Source: Burkholderiales bacterium UBA1834 (GTDB lineage: Bacteria > Pseudomonadota > Gammaproteobacteria > Burkholderiales > Burkholderiaceae_C). Taken from it: 64,000 nt of DNA. A program made the position numbers and the translations under genes. This document shows positions 15,452 to 26,132 of the stretch, piece after piece. Under the pieces are notes generated by a model. It ran no database searches. It saw only the letters and a program-made list of their open reading frames with translations, and was not told the origin of the DNA. Where the stretch lies: assembly GCA_002339015.1 (NCBI GenBank), contig DDJC01000087.1, forward strand, positions 1 to 64,000, written 5' to 3'. Within the stretch, counting starts at the first letter, position 1. Each line of letters starts with the position of its first letter.

Positions 15452-16507
15452 TCAGGCCGGCCGCTGGTGGGCCATCTTCATGACTTCAGCTGCCGTGTGG
15501 TGCTTGAGCTTGTGGTCGGACCACACCTGGCGCCAACGGCGCGCACCAGGAAGGCCGCTGTACAGACCCAGCACATGGCGCATCACCTGGGGCCAGCGCA
15601 CCTCGCCATGCGGCCAGCCGCGCGTGCGTTCGACCTGCGCATCGGCATAGGCGGCGATCGCGGCCTCGACCTGCTCGCGCGTGGGGGCACCTGCGCGCGG
15701 GGGCTGGTTGAAGAAGCGCTCATCCCACTCGGCCAGCAGCCAGGGCGTGTGGTAGGCCGCGCGGCCCAGCATCACGCCGTCCAGCGCCACGCCATCGAGG
15801 ACGGCACCCGGCTGCAACTGCGCCAACGCCTGGTCGTTGTCGGCCAGGCCGCCGTTGAGCACGATGGTCAGGTGTGGGAAATCCTGCTTGAGTCGGTGCA
15901 CGAACTCATAGCGCAGCGGGGGAATGTCGCGGTTCTCTTTCGGGCTCAGGCCCTTGAGCCAGGCATTGCGCGCGTGCACGATGAACACCTGGCAGCCCAC
16001 GTCGGCGATGGTGCCGACAAAGTCGCGCACGAAGTCGTAGCTTTCGATCTTGTCGATGCCGATGCGGTGCTTGACGGTGATGGGCATGCGCGGATCATTG
16101 CCCGTGGCGTCCATCATGGCCTTGACGCCATCGGCCACCAGCGCGGCCTCGTTCATCAGGCAGGCACCGAAGGCACCACGCTGCACGCGCTCGCTGGGGC
16201 AGCCACAGTTCAGGTTCACCTCGTCGTAGCCACGCTCCAGGGCCAGCTTGGCGCACTCGGCCAGGTCGGCCGGCTCGCTGCCGCCCAGTTGCAGCGCCAC
16301 CGGGTGCTCGGACTCGTTGTAATCCAGGAAGCGCAGCATCTTGCCGTGCACCAGCGCGCCGGTGGTCAGCATCTCGGTGTAGAGGCGGGCGTGCTGGCTC
16401 AGCTGGCGGTGGAAGTAGCGGCAGTGGGTGTCAGTCCAGTCGAGCATGGGCGCCACGCAGGCGCGCCACGGGCTCAGGCCGGTCTTGGGATTGATCAGGG
16501 CGCTCAT
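15452..16507 (-). CDS. dusA: tRNA-dihydrouridine(20/20a) synthase
   Basis: 351 aa from ATG 16507; the TTG at 16549 would add 14 residues without support. This FMN-dependent enzyme reduces U20/U20a in the tRNA D loop with NADPH. The DusA-type opening (APMLDWTDTHCRYFHRQLS) and the catalytic NLNCGCPSERVQRGAFGACL (active-site Cys in CGCPS) are complete, as are KHRIGI and NGGLAD for FMN binding and the family-specific C-terminal helical domain. It lies between a convergent-side gap at 15355-15451 and the CoA-hydrolase gene, 60 bp away. Confidence 0.93.
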   Translation of the reverse strand: MSALINPKTGLSPWRACVAPMLDWTDTHCRYFHRQLSQHARLYTEMLTTGALVHGKMLRFLDYNESEHPVALQLGGSEPADLAECAKLALERGYDEVNLNCGCPSERVQRGAFGACLMNEAALVADGVKAMMDATGNDPRMPITVKHRIGIDKIESYDFVRDFVGTIADVGCQVFIVHARNAWLKGLSPKENRDIPPLRYEFVHRLKQDFPHLTIVLNGGLADNDQALAQLQPGAVLDGVALDGVMLGRAAYHTPWLLAEWDERFFNQPPRAGAPTREQVEAAIAAYADAQVERTRGWPHGEVRWPQVMRHVLGLYSGLPGARRWRQVWSDHKLKHHTAAEVMKMAHQRPA

Positions 16508-16567
16508 CGGGAAACAGCAGGCAGCAGGGGGACTCAAGGCATGAGGCAACTGCGCGTGTCAGGTGGA

Positions 16568-17698
16568 TCAGGCGTCCTTCAGATCACGCAGCGGGTGCGC
16601 ATGCGCCGGCCAGACAGGATCGAAGAAAGCTTGCACCATCTCGGGCGTGACCTCGGCCAGTGTGGCCGGGTTCCAGCGGGGCTGGTGGTCCTTGTCGACC
16701 GCCAGGGCGCGCACGCCCTCCACCGTCTCGCTGGCCGCGCCCTTGCGCAGGTTGAAGCAGTGGCGGACCATATCACGTTCCATGCGGAATTCGTCGGCCA
16801 GGGCCATGCCGCGCGCGCGCCGAATCTGCTCGAGCGTGACGCACATCATCAATGGCGAGTGGCCGGCCATCTGCGCCAGGGTGTGGCGCGCCCAGTCGCT
16901 GTCGTCCGCCTGCAGCGAGGCGGTGATCGCCGCCACGTCGGGCAGCGAAAAGTGCCTGTCGATCTGCGCGTGCAGGCCGGCCAGCGTGGGCGCGTGCAAG
17001 CCGGGCGCCGGATGGACCGCCGCATGGGCGCAGATGCGTTCGGTGAGTTCGGCGCCGCTTTGCGCAGGGCTGGCTTTCAGCCCGTCGAGCAGCACAGCCA
17101 GGCTGGCCGCCTCGGCCTGCATGTCGGCCAGGCCCAGCGCCAGGGCATCGCCTGCGTTGATGTGTGGGCCAACCACGCCCAGGTATTCGCCGACGTGGCC
17201 CTTGCAGCGCGACAGGAAATAGCCGCCAGCCACATCAGGAAACAGACCGATGCGCGTTTCGGGCATGGCCATGCGCACCGTCTCCGTGACCACGCGCAGC
17301 GAGCAGCCCTGGGCCAGGCCCATGCCGCCACCCATGGTGATGCCTTCCATCCAGGCCACGAAGGGCTTGGGGTAGACGTGGATCAGATGGTCCAGCGCGT
17401 ATTCTTCGGTGAAGAAATCGTCGATGGACAGGTCGCCCGTGATGGCGGCCTCGTGCATGAAACGGATGTCGCCACCGGCACAGAAGTGCGTGGCCGAGGG
17501 CTTGCCTTCAACAGGTGCACGGGCCGAGCCGCGCAGCAGCACGCCATGCACGGCCTGGTCATCGGCCCAGGCCAGCAACTGGCCGTGCAGGCCGCGCACC
17601 ATGGACAGCGTCAGGGCGTTGAGGGCCTTGGCGCGGTTCAGGGTGATGATGCCCAGGCCACCGACGACCTCGGTGTGGATCAAGCTGTTCGATGTCAT
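16568..17698 (-). CDS. 3-hydroxyisobutyryl-CoA hydrolase-like enoyl-CoA hydratase family protein
   Basis: 376 aa crotonase-fold protein, longer than ordinary enoyl-CoA hydratases (~260) and matching the 3-hydroxyisobutyryl-CoA hydrolase subgroup. The signatures HFCAGGDIRFMHE (oxyanion hole), GITMGGGMGL and PETRIGLFPDVAGGYFLSR are characteristic of that subgroup, with the catalytic Glu in PETRIG and Asp in FPDVAG. It would act in valine degradation. No valine-pathway gene is nearby, so substrate assignment relies on family motifs alone. Confidence 0.85.
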   Translation of the reverse strand: MTSNSLIHTEVVGGLGIITLNRAKALNALTLSMVRGLHGQLLAWADDQAVHGVLLRGSARAPVEGKPSATHFCAGGDIRFMHEAAITGDLSIDDFFTEEYALDHLIHVYPKPFVAWMEGITMGGGMGLAQGCSLRVVTETVRMAMPETRIGLFPDVAGGYFLSRCKGHVGEYLGVVGPHINAGDALALGLADMQAEAASLAVLLDGLKASPAQSGAELTERICAHAAVHPAPGLHAPTLAGLHAQIDRHFSLPDVAAITASLQADDSDWARHTLAQMAGHSPLMMCVTLEQIRRARGMALADEFRMERDMVRHCFNLRKGAASETVEGVRALAVDKDHQPRWNPATLAEVTPEMVQAFFDPVWPAHAHPLRDLKDA

Positions 17699-17828
17699 CG
17701 TGCTCCGTACTGCAGTGGGGTGCCGGACGCAGCAGCCCGCCCGGATGGCTGGGCAGGAGGATAGCCCAAACGGGGGACATCGCGCGACGGCCAGGGGCTG
17801 GCCGCCACGATTTCAGCTCAATGCCCGC

Positions 17829-19493
17829 TCAGATCCGCGCGATGATGCGCTCGATGTTCCGCTCTGCGAACGCCGCAGTCGACAGGGCCGGGTTGGCCAC
17901 CAGCGAGTCGGGGAACAGCGACGAGTCCATCACGTACAGGCCGGGGTAATTCTTCACCTGGCCGATGTCGTCCGTGGCCAGGCCTAACGGCACACCGCCC
18001 AGCGGGTGGTAGGTGGCGTTGTCGCCCACCGTCTTGCCGCCAAACCAGGACCTGCTGTAGGTGGAGCCGTTGACCTTGTTGATCTTGTCGTACACCGAGC
18101 GCGCGCTGGTGACCGGCTCGTCCTTGGCCGTGGCGGACCACTGCAGTACCGCCTGCTGCTTCTGCGCGTCATAGTTGAAGCGGCCCAGCTCCGGCGTCTG
18201 CGTCATCGTGATGTGCGCGGTGGTGAAGGTGTCGATGCCCAGCGGCATGGCGATGTTCATCGAGTAAACCTGGTTGCCGCGGTGGTCGTAGGCATCGATG
18301 CCCGTGGCCGGCAGCACCGAGGTCTTCGCGCCTGTCGAGGTGAACACGTTGCGCACCGAGAAGATCTCGCCGTTGGAACTCCAGCGCGTGCCCACATGCT
18401 CGTTGAGCTTGGGCAGCGTGCCGGTGGCACGGGCCTTGACCAGCAGCTGCGTGGTGCCCATGGAGCCACCGCCCAGGAAGAGCCGGTCGCAGCTGATGGT
18501 GCGCGTTGCCAACACCGTACCGGACACGTCGATCTGCTTGGTGGAGACCACGTAGCGGCCGTCGCCGGCCTGCGTGATGGAGGTGACTTCAGTGAGGGGC
18601 TGAATGCGCACCAGACCCGTGCCCACGGCCTCGGCCAGGTAGGTCTTGTCCAGGCTCTTCTTGCCGTAGTTGTTGCCGAAGCCGCCTTCGCTGCCCAGCG
18701 CCGACTTGGGCACCAGGCCTGCCTCTTCCTTCTCCATGTAGGCCATGTCGTAGCCCGAATCCAGCGTGCGCCACTGGAAACCGGCCCTGGCCGCCTGCGC
18801 GCAGGCCACGCGGGCGTACTTGTGATAAGCGCTGGCCTGGTAATAGGCCGGGCGAATCATGTTGGCACCCAGGCCCTTGAGCGCACGGGGATAGTAGACG
18901 TTGTAGAGCTCGTTGACGTCAATGCTGGACGGCAGGATGCGCTGCAGCGTTTCACGGTAGGGCGTGATCAGCATGGCCAGGTTCACCAGCGAGCCCCCAC
19001 CCACGCCGCGGCCCAGGTAGACCTCCATGTTCGGCGAGGACACCACATCCAGGATGCCGGCCGACACGGGCACCTTCAGCAGACTGCTGACGGGAATGAT
19101 GCCGAACACGGTGGAGAACACGGCCGTGATGCGGTCCTTGAACCACATGGCCCGGTCATCGGGCGAAAAGGGCTTGCAGAAGATCTTGCCGTCCTTGCCC
19201 GGGGTGTTCCACAGGCGGCCCATCTCCAGCATGGTCACCGGCTGGCCGGCCTGGGCCAGGCGCAGGGCGGTGACGGCGCCGCCATAGCCCGTGCCGACGA
19301 TCAGGTTCGGCACGTGCTCGCTGGCCTGGGCCGCGTAGGCCTCGTCCGTCATCATGCCGGCCAGCATGCCCACCGTGGGCGCCGCCGCCATCGACAGCAG
19401 CTTGCCGGGCATGGCGACACTGGCCAAGCCCAGTTGGCCGCCCACGGCCAAAACCCGCTGCCCCCACAGGCGCCGATTCATCTTGTTGTCCAT
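17829..19493 (-). CDS. Exported GMC flavoprotein, cholesterol-oxidase-like
   Basis: 554 aa from ATG 19493, with GGAGA 6 nt upstream. An N-terminal leader of ~50 residues starts with two arginines (NRRLWGQR) before a hydrophobic stretch ending near DEAYA, consistent with export and possibly the Tat route. The FAD-binding motif GTGYGGAVTALRLAQAG follows. The C-terminal blocks NATYHPLGGVPLG (active-site His) and VANPALSTAAFAERNIERI (Asn) match class I cholesterol oxidases of the GMC family. The actual substrate may be another sterol or alcohol. It stands alone, 144 bp downstream of typA; no sterol-degradation genes are in view. Confidence 0.82.
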   Translation of the reverse strand: MDNKMNRRLWGQRVLAVGGQLGLASVAMPGKLLSMAAAPTVGMLAGMMTDEAYAAQASEHVPNLIVGTGYGGAVTALRLAQAGQPVTMLEMGRLWNTPGKDGKIFCKPFSPDDRAMWFKDRITAVFSTVFGIIPVSSLLKVPVSAGILDVVSSPNMEVYLGRGVGGGSLVNLAMLITPYRETLQRILPSSIDVNELYNVYYPRALKGLGANMIRPAYYQASAYHKYARVACAQAARAGFQWRTLDSGYDMAYMEKEEAGLVPKSALGSEGGFGNNYGKKSLDKTYLAEAVGTGLVRIQPLTEVTSITQAGDGRYVVSTKQIDVSGTVLATRTISCDRLFLGGGSMGTTQLLVKARATGTLPKLNEHVGTRWSSNGEIFSVRNVFTSTGAKTSVLPATGIDAYDHRGNQVYSMNIAMPLGIDTFTTAHITMTQTPELGRFNYDAQKQQAVLQWSATAKDEPVTSARSVYDKINKVNGSTYSRSWFGGKTVGDNATYHPLGGVPLGLATDDIGQVKNYPGLYVMDSSLFPDSLVANPALSTAAFAERNIERIIARI

Positions 19494-19637
19494 GAGTTGT
19501 CTCCTGATCCGATGCATTAAAAGATGCACGGATGCTAGAGAACGAAAGCCGGCGTGACATTCGCCACACCGGCCACTCATTCACCGAATCAGCCAAATGC
19601 CGGGAAACTCCTCACGGAGCCGCCCGGGGGAAAACCA

Positions 19638-21470
<1,833 letters not shown>

Positions 21471-21497
21471 GGGAGGCTCGGTTTCTGGGGAATCTGG

Positions 21498-22562
21498 TCA
21501 GGCCGCGGAGGCGGCGCCGGGGGAATCAGGGGCTGAAGGGGTGGCGGCCAGCGCACCGGTGATCGGGGCATCGATCTGGCCTTGCACCTCCAGCGGGCTC
21601 AGCAGGCGGGAGGGAATCAGTTCCCCCTCCTTCACATGGGCGCTGCCCAGGAATATGCGCGGACGCTGGTCACGCGTGGCAGCCGGGTTGTGGCCGTACA
21701 CACGCACGGCCTCCATGTTGGGCAAGGTGGTACGGCGACGCAAGCCGGTCAGGAAACGCCCTGCATCCTCGTCGGACAAGAGGGTATCGGGCCAATGCGC
21801 CACCAGCACGTCCAGCGGCCGCAGGAAGGCATCGCGTTCGGGCTCGGTCATGGCCATCAGCGCCTCCAGCGTCACGGCGCCGTCGAGCGACACCGGGCCG
21901 CTGCCCGTGCGGCGCAGGGCTGTGAGGTGGGCGCCACAGCCCAGCGCCTCGCCGATGTCCTCGGCCAGGGTGCGGATGTAGGTGCCCTTGGAGCAGCGCA
22001 CGTCGATCATCAGGACCTCATCGTGCCAATCCAGGATGTCGATCGCGTGAATGGTCACGCGGCGCGCCTCGCGCTCGATCTGCACGCCTTCGCGGGCATA
22101 TTCGTACAACGCCCGGCCCTGGTGCTTGAGCGCCGAGTGCATGGGCGGCACCTGGTCGATCGGGCCGGTGACGCGTTGGCAGGCTTGCTCGATGGCTTCA
22201 CGGGTGGTGGCCACGGGGCGCGTGCTCAGCACCTCGCCCTCGGCATCACCTGTGGTGGTGCGCACGCCCAGCTTCAGGGTGGCGGTGTAGCGCTTGTCGG
22301 CGTCCAGCGCCACCTGCGAGAACTTGGTCGCCGCGCCAAAGCACAAAGGCAGCAGACCCGTGGCCAAGGGATCGAGCGTACCGGTGTGGCCCGCCTTCTC
22401 AGCGCGCAGCAGGCGCTTGACCTTCTGCAATGCATCGTTGCTGGACCAGCCCAGCGGCTTGTCCAGCAGCAGCACGCCGTGCAGCGACCGACGCGGCAAG
22501 CGCACGGGCCGGCCTTGCGGGGCAATGGCCTGGGCGATCGGGGTATCGGTCGTGGCGTTCAT
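21498..22562 (-). CDS. truB: tRNA pseudouridine(55) synthase
   Basis: 354 aa. TruB converts U55 in the T loop of all elongator tRNAs. The catalytic block GHTGTLDPLATGLLPLCFG carries the nucleophilic Asp. KPLGWSSN at the N-terminus and RCSKGTYIRTLAEDIGEALG are also typical. A ~20-residue N-terminal and ~20-residue Ala/Pro C-terminal extension make it longer than the E. coli protein. It lies 33 bp after rbfA within the rimP operon. Confidence 0.96.
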   Translation of the reverse strand: MNATTDTPIAQAIAPQGRPVRLPRRSLHGVLLLDKPLGWSSNDALQKVKRLLRAEKAGHTGTLDPLATGLLPLCFGAATKFSQVALDADKRYTATLKLGVRTTTGDAEGEVLSTRPVATTREAIEQACQRVTGPIDQVPPMHSALKHQGRALYEYAREGVQIEREARRVTIHAIDILDWHDEVLMIDVRCSKGTYIRTLAEDIGEALGCGAHLTALRRTGSGPVSLDGAVTLEALMAMTEPERDAFLRPLDVLVAHWPDTLLSDEDAGRFLTGLRRRTTLPNMEAVRVYGHNPAATRDQRPRIFLGSAHVKEGELIPSRLLSPLEVQGQIDAPITGALAATPSAPDSPGAASAA

Positions 22563-22595
22563 GGGGATACGGCGGCTGGCAGCGGCAAGCGCGCC

Positions 22596-22961
22596 TCAGT
22601 CGTCCTTGGCCTTGTCGGCCACGGCCTTGTTGATCAGTGCGCTCATCTCGGCCGCGCGCTCGGTGGTGCGGTCGAAGTGGAAATGCAGCGTCGGCACAGT
22701 GTGGATCTGCAAGCGCTTGAACAGGCCGTTGCGCAGGAAACCTGCGGCCTCGTTCAGGGCCTCTTCACACTCGTCGGGCTTGCCGATCAGCAGCGAGAAA
22801 AACACCTTGGCATGGGCATAGTCGGGCGTCACTTCGACGCTGTTGATCGTGACCATGCCGATGCGCGGGTTCTTGAGCTCACGGATGAGCTCGGCCACGT
22901 CGCGCTGGATCTGGTCCGAGACGCGCAGGCTGCGGTTGGGGGTGGAGCGTTTATGGCGCAT
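22596..22961 (-). CDS. rbfA: 30S ribosome-binding factor A
   Basis: 121 aa KH-fold protein needed for late 16S rRNA processing and 30S maturation in the cold. The family pattern RVSDQIQRDVAELI, ELKNPRIGMVTINSVEVTPD, YAHAKVFFS and a C-terminal LHFHFDRTTER are all present. It lies between infB and truB. The 95-bp gap to infB contains a strong hairpin. Confidence 0.96.
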   Translation of the reverse strand: MRHKRSTPNRSLRVSDQIQRDVAELIRELKNPRIGMVTINSVEVTPDYAHAKVFFSLLIGKPDECEEALNEAAGFLRNGLFKRLQIHTVPTLHFHFDRTTERAAEMSALINKAVADKAKDD

Positions 22962-23000
22962 GGTGAATTCCTGCCGTGAAACGGGCTGGCTCTTTCAAGC

Positions 23001-23035
23001 ACAAACCCCGCCTGCGGCTGGCAGGCGGGGTTGTG
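23001..23035 (-). terminator. Strong hairpin between infB and rbfA (partial terminator or processing site)
   Basis: AACCCCGCCTGC (23004-23015) and GCAGGCGGGGTT (23021-23032) form a perfect 12-bp stem with a 5-nt loop, 22 bp after the infB stop on the minus strand. The following sequence (TTTGTGCTTG) is only a weak U-tract, so partial termination or RNase processing that lowers expression of the downstream genes is more likely than a full stop. Confidence 0.55.
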
Positions 23036-23056
23036 AGGGGGAGCCTGCGCGGTGGT

Positions 23057-26000
23057 TTACAGCGTGCGGGCCACTTCCTTGATTTCGAAGAACTCGAGGA
23101 TGTCGCCTTCCTTGATGTCGTTGTAGCCCTTGATGTTGAGGCCGCACTCGAAGCCTTCCTTGACTTCCTTGACATCGTCCTTGAAGCGCTTGAGGCCTTC
23201 GAGCTCGCCGGTGTAGATGACCACGTTTTCGCGCAGCAGGCGCAGGCGGGCGCTGCGACGCACCACACCATCGGTGACCATACAGCCCGCGATCGTGCCG
23301 ATCTTGGAGGCCACGAACACCTGGCGGATCTCGGCGGTGCCGATGATTTCCTCGCGTTGCTCGGGCGCCAGCATGCCGGACATCGCTGCCTTCACATCGT
23401 CCACGGCGTCGTAGATGATGTTGTAGTAGCGGATGTCGACACCGTTGTGCTCGGCCAGCTTGCGCGCGCCGGCATCGGCACGCGTGTTGAAGCCGATGAT
23501 GACCGCCTTGGATGCGATGCTGAGGTTGACGTCCGACTCGCTGATGCCACCGACGGCGGCGTGCACGATCTGGACCTTGACCTCGGGCGTCGACAGCTTG
23601 AGCAGCGAGGCCGCCAGGGCTTCCTGCGAGCCCTGCACGTCGGCCTTGATGATCAGACCCAGGGTCTGGACATCGCCCTGACCCATGGTCTCGAACATGT
23701 TCTCCAGCTTGGCGGCCTGTTGCTTGGCCAGCTTGACGTCACGGTACTTGCCCTGACGGAAGGTGGCGATTTCACGGGCACGGCGCTCGTCGGCCAGCAC
23801 CATGAACTCGTCGCCGGCACCCGGCACTTCGGTCAGGCCCTGGATTTCCACCGGGATGGACGGGCCGGCCTCGGTAGCGGCCTTGCCGTTCTCATCCAGC
23901 ATGGCGCGCACACGGCCATAGCTGGAGCCAGCCAGGACCACATCGCCGCGCTTGAGCGTGCCGGACTGCACCAGCACGGTGGCCACGGGGCCGCGGCCCT
24001 TGTCCAGACGCGCCTCGATCACCAGGCCCTTGGCCATGGAGGTCGTGGGCGCCTTGAGTTCCAGCACTTCGGCCTGCAGCAGCACCTGCTCCAGCAGATC
24101 GTCGATGCCGGTACCCACCTTGGCCGACACGGGCACGAAGGGCGAATCGCCGCCGTATTCTTCCGGCACGACTTCCTCGGCCACCAGTTCCTGGCGGACG
24201 CGCTCGGGGTTGGCGCCCGGCTTGTCGATCTTGTTGATGGCCACGACGATGGGCACCCCGGCCGCCTTGGCGTGGTGGATGGCTTCCTTCGTCTGAGGCA
24301 TCACACCGTCATCGGCCGCCACGACCAGGATCACCAGGTCGGTGGCCTTGGCGCCACGGGCACGCATGGCCGTGAAGGCCTCGTGACCCGGGGTGTCGAG
24401 GAAGGTGATCATGCCGCGCGGCGTGGTCACGTGGTAGGCGCCGATGTGCTGCGTGATGCCGCCGGCTTCGCCCGAGGCGACGCGCGTGGTGCGGATGTAG
24501 TCCAGCAGCGAAGTCTTGCCGTGGTCGACGTGGCCCATGACGGTCACGACCGGCGCACGCGGCAGGGCCTCGGCGGACTGGTCCTCGTGTTCTTCCTCGA
24601 GGAAGGCATCGGGGTCGTCCAGCTTGGCGGCAAAAGCCTTGTGACCCATTTCCTCGACGAGGATCATGGCCGTTTCCTGGTCCAGCTGCTGGTTGATGGT
24701 GACCATCTGACCCAGCTTCATCATCTGCTTGATGACCTCGGACGCCTTGACCGACATCTTGTGGGCCAGGTCGGCCACGGAGATCGTCTCGGGCACGTGC
24801 ACCTCGATGATCTGCGGCTCGGTCGGTGCCACGAAGTTGGACGAGCTCTCGCCACGGTCGCCACCGCGACGACCGCCACGGCCACCCGGGGCCTTCCAGC
24901 TGTTGCGGCCAGCGCCGGCATCGCTGCGGCCCTTGTTGGCCGAAGGTGCGCCACGCTTCTTGGCGTCGTCGGCCCAGCTGGAGGACAGCTTCTCGGACTT
25001 GACGGACTTCTTGTCGCCCGGCTTGGCGGCACCGGCCGGCGCGGGGGCGCCAGCGGCCGTCTTGGGCTTGTGGATGGTGCCCTTGATGCCCGCAGCGGCG
25101 GCATCGGCCGGCTTGGGCGTCACTTCGGGCTTCTTGGCGGTCAGCACCTTCTTGGGGGCGGCCATCATCGCGCGGATGGCGGCTGCCTCGGCCTCGGCAG
25201 CCTTGCGGCGGCGCTCGAGGTCACCCAGGCGCTTTTGTTCTTCGGCTTCGATGTCGGCGGCCTTCACCACGCGCACAGCGGGAGCTGGTGCGGGCGCAGG
25301 GGCCGGCGCGGGCGCAGTGGCCTGGGCGGGCGCCGGCGAGGCGGCCTCGGCCGGAGCCGACACGGGTTCACCTTGTGCGGCGGCAGCGGCGGCATCGGCA
25401 CGGGCCTGTTTCGACGCCCGGGCAGCCGAATTCAGCGCAGCAGCCTCGGCCTGGGCGGCAGCCTGGGAGGCAGCGCGGCGGGCAGCGGCCTCGGCCTTGG
25501 CGGCTTCGCCGTCAGCGGCAGGAGGGGCGCTTTCGGCGGCTTCACGGGCAGCGCGCTCGGCGGCTTCGCGGGCAGCCTGAGCTTCACGCTCACGAGCAGC
25601 GGCGGCTTCACGCTCGGCACGCTCCTGCTCTTCACGCAGACGGCGCTGCTCGGCCAGGGCTTCTTCCTGGCGCCGCAGTTCTTCGGCCTGAGCGCGGGCT
25701 TCTTCTTCCCGACGCTGCAGATCGGCAGCCTCTTCCGCGGCGGCTGCCGCTTCATCGACCCCGTCTTCGCGCTTGACGAACACACGCTTCTTGCGCACTT
25801 CGACCTGGATGGTGCGGGCCTTGCCCGAAGCGTCGGCCTGCTTGATTTCGGTCGTCGACTTGCGGGTCAGCGTGATCTTCTTGCGGTCAGCGCCGGCGGA
25901 GCCGTGCGACTGGCGCAGGTGATCGAGCAGACGTTCCTTGTCGGCTTCCGTGAGCACGTCATCGGGCTGCGCCTTGGGGACGCCAGCCGAATGAAGCTGC

Positions 26001-26065
26001 TCCAGCAGTGTCGCAGCCGGGCGGTTCAGCTCCGCGGCGAATTGTGCGACGGTGGTCACGGCCAT
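23057..26065 (-). CDS. infB: Translation initiation factor IF-2
   Basis: 1002 aa. The N-terminal IF2N module (MAVTTVAQFAAELNRPAATL) is followed by a long charged Ala/Glu/Arg and Ala/Pro region (~90-390), a second IF2N-type segment (SVADLAHKMSVKASEVIKQM), the GTPase domain (VMGHVDHGKTS, DTPGHEAF, NKIDKPGANP) and the C-terminal fMet-tRNA-binding domains. IF-2 recruits initiator tRNA to the 30S subunit and promotes subunit joining. It is in the conserved nusA-infB order, 67 bp after nusA. GTG or ATG internal starts giving shorter isoforms, as in E. coli, were not identified with confidence. Confidence 0.97.
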   Translation of the reverse strand: MAVTTVAQFAAELNRPAATLLEQLHSAGVPKAQPDDVLTEADKERLLDHLRQSHGSAGADRKKITLTRKSTTEIKQADASGKARTIQVEVRKKRVFVKREDGVDEAAAAAEEAADLQRREEEARAQAEELRRQEEALAEQRRLREEQERAEREAAAAREREAQAAREAAERAAREAAESAPPAADGEAAKAEAAARRAASQAAAQAEAAALNSAARASKQARADAAAAAAQGEPVSAPAEAASPAPAQATAPAPAPAPAPAPAVRVVKAADIEAEEQKRLGDLERRRKAAEAEAAAIRAMMAAPKKVLTAKKPEVTPKPADAAAAGIKGTIHKPKTAAGAPAPAGAAKPGDKKSVKSEKLSSSWADDAKKRGAPSANKGRSDAGAGRNSWKAPGGRGGRRGGDRGESSSNFVAPTEPQIIEVHVPETISVADLAHKMSVKASEVIKQMMKLGQMVTINQQLDQETAMILVEEMGHKAFAAKLDDPDAFLEEEHEDQSAEALPRAPVVTVMGHVDHGKTSLLDYIRTTRVASGEAGGITQHIGAYHVTTPRGMITFLDTPGHEAFTAMRARGAKATDLVILVVAADDGVMPQTKEAIHHAKAAGVPIVVAINKIDKPGANPERVRQELVAEEVVPEEYGGDSPFVPVSAKVGTGIDDLLEQVLLQAEVLELKAPTTSMAKGLVIEARLDKGRGPVATVLVQSGTLKRGDVVLAGSSYGRVRAMLDENGKAATEAGPSIPVEIQGLTEVPGAGDEFMVLADERRAREIATFRQGKYRDVKLAKQQAAKLENMFETMGQGDVQTLGLIIKADVQGSQEALAASLLKLSTPEVKVQIVHAAVGGISESDVNLSIASKAVIIGFNTRADAGARKLAEHNGVDIRYYNIIYDAVDDVKAAMSGMLAPEQREEIIGTAEIRQVFVASKIGTIAGCMVTDGVVRRSARLRLLRENVVIYTGELEGLKRFKDDVKEVKEGFECGLNIKGYNDIKEGDILEFFEIKEVARTL

Positions 26066-26132
26066 TGTGTTGATCCTTGCGATGTGCTTTGTGCGGTGTT
26101 CGAGGTCTTGGAAGTGTGGGGCGCGCGTGTGA

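Noticed and set aside
15467..17764. 765-residue open frame antisense to dusA and the CoA hydrolase gene
   Set aside because: Same high-GC antisense effect; both underlying genes have clear catalytic motifs.
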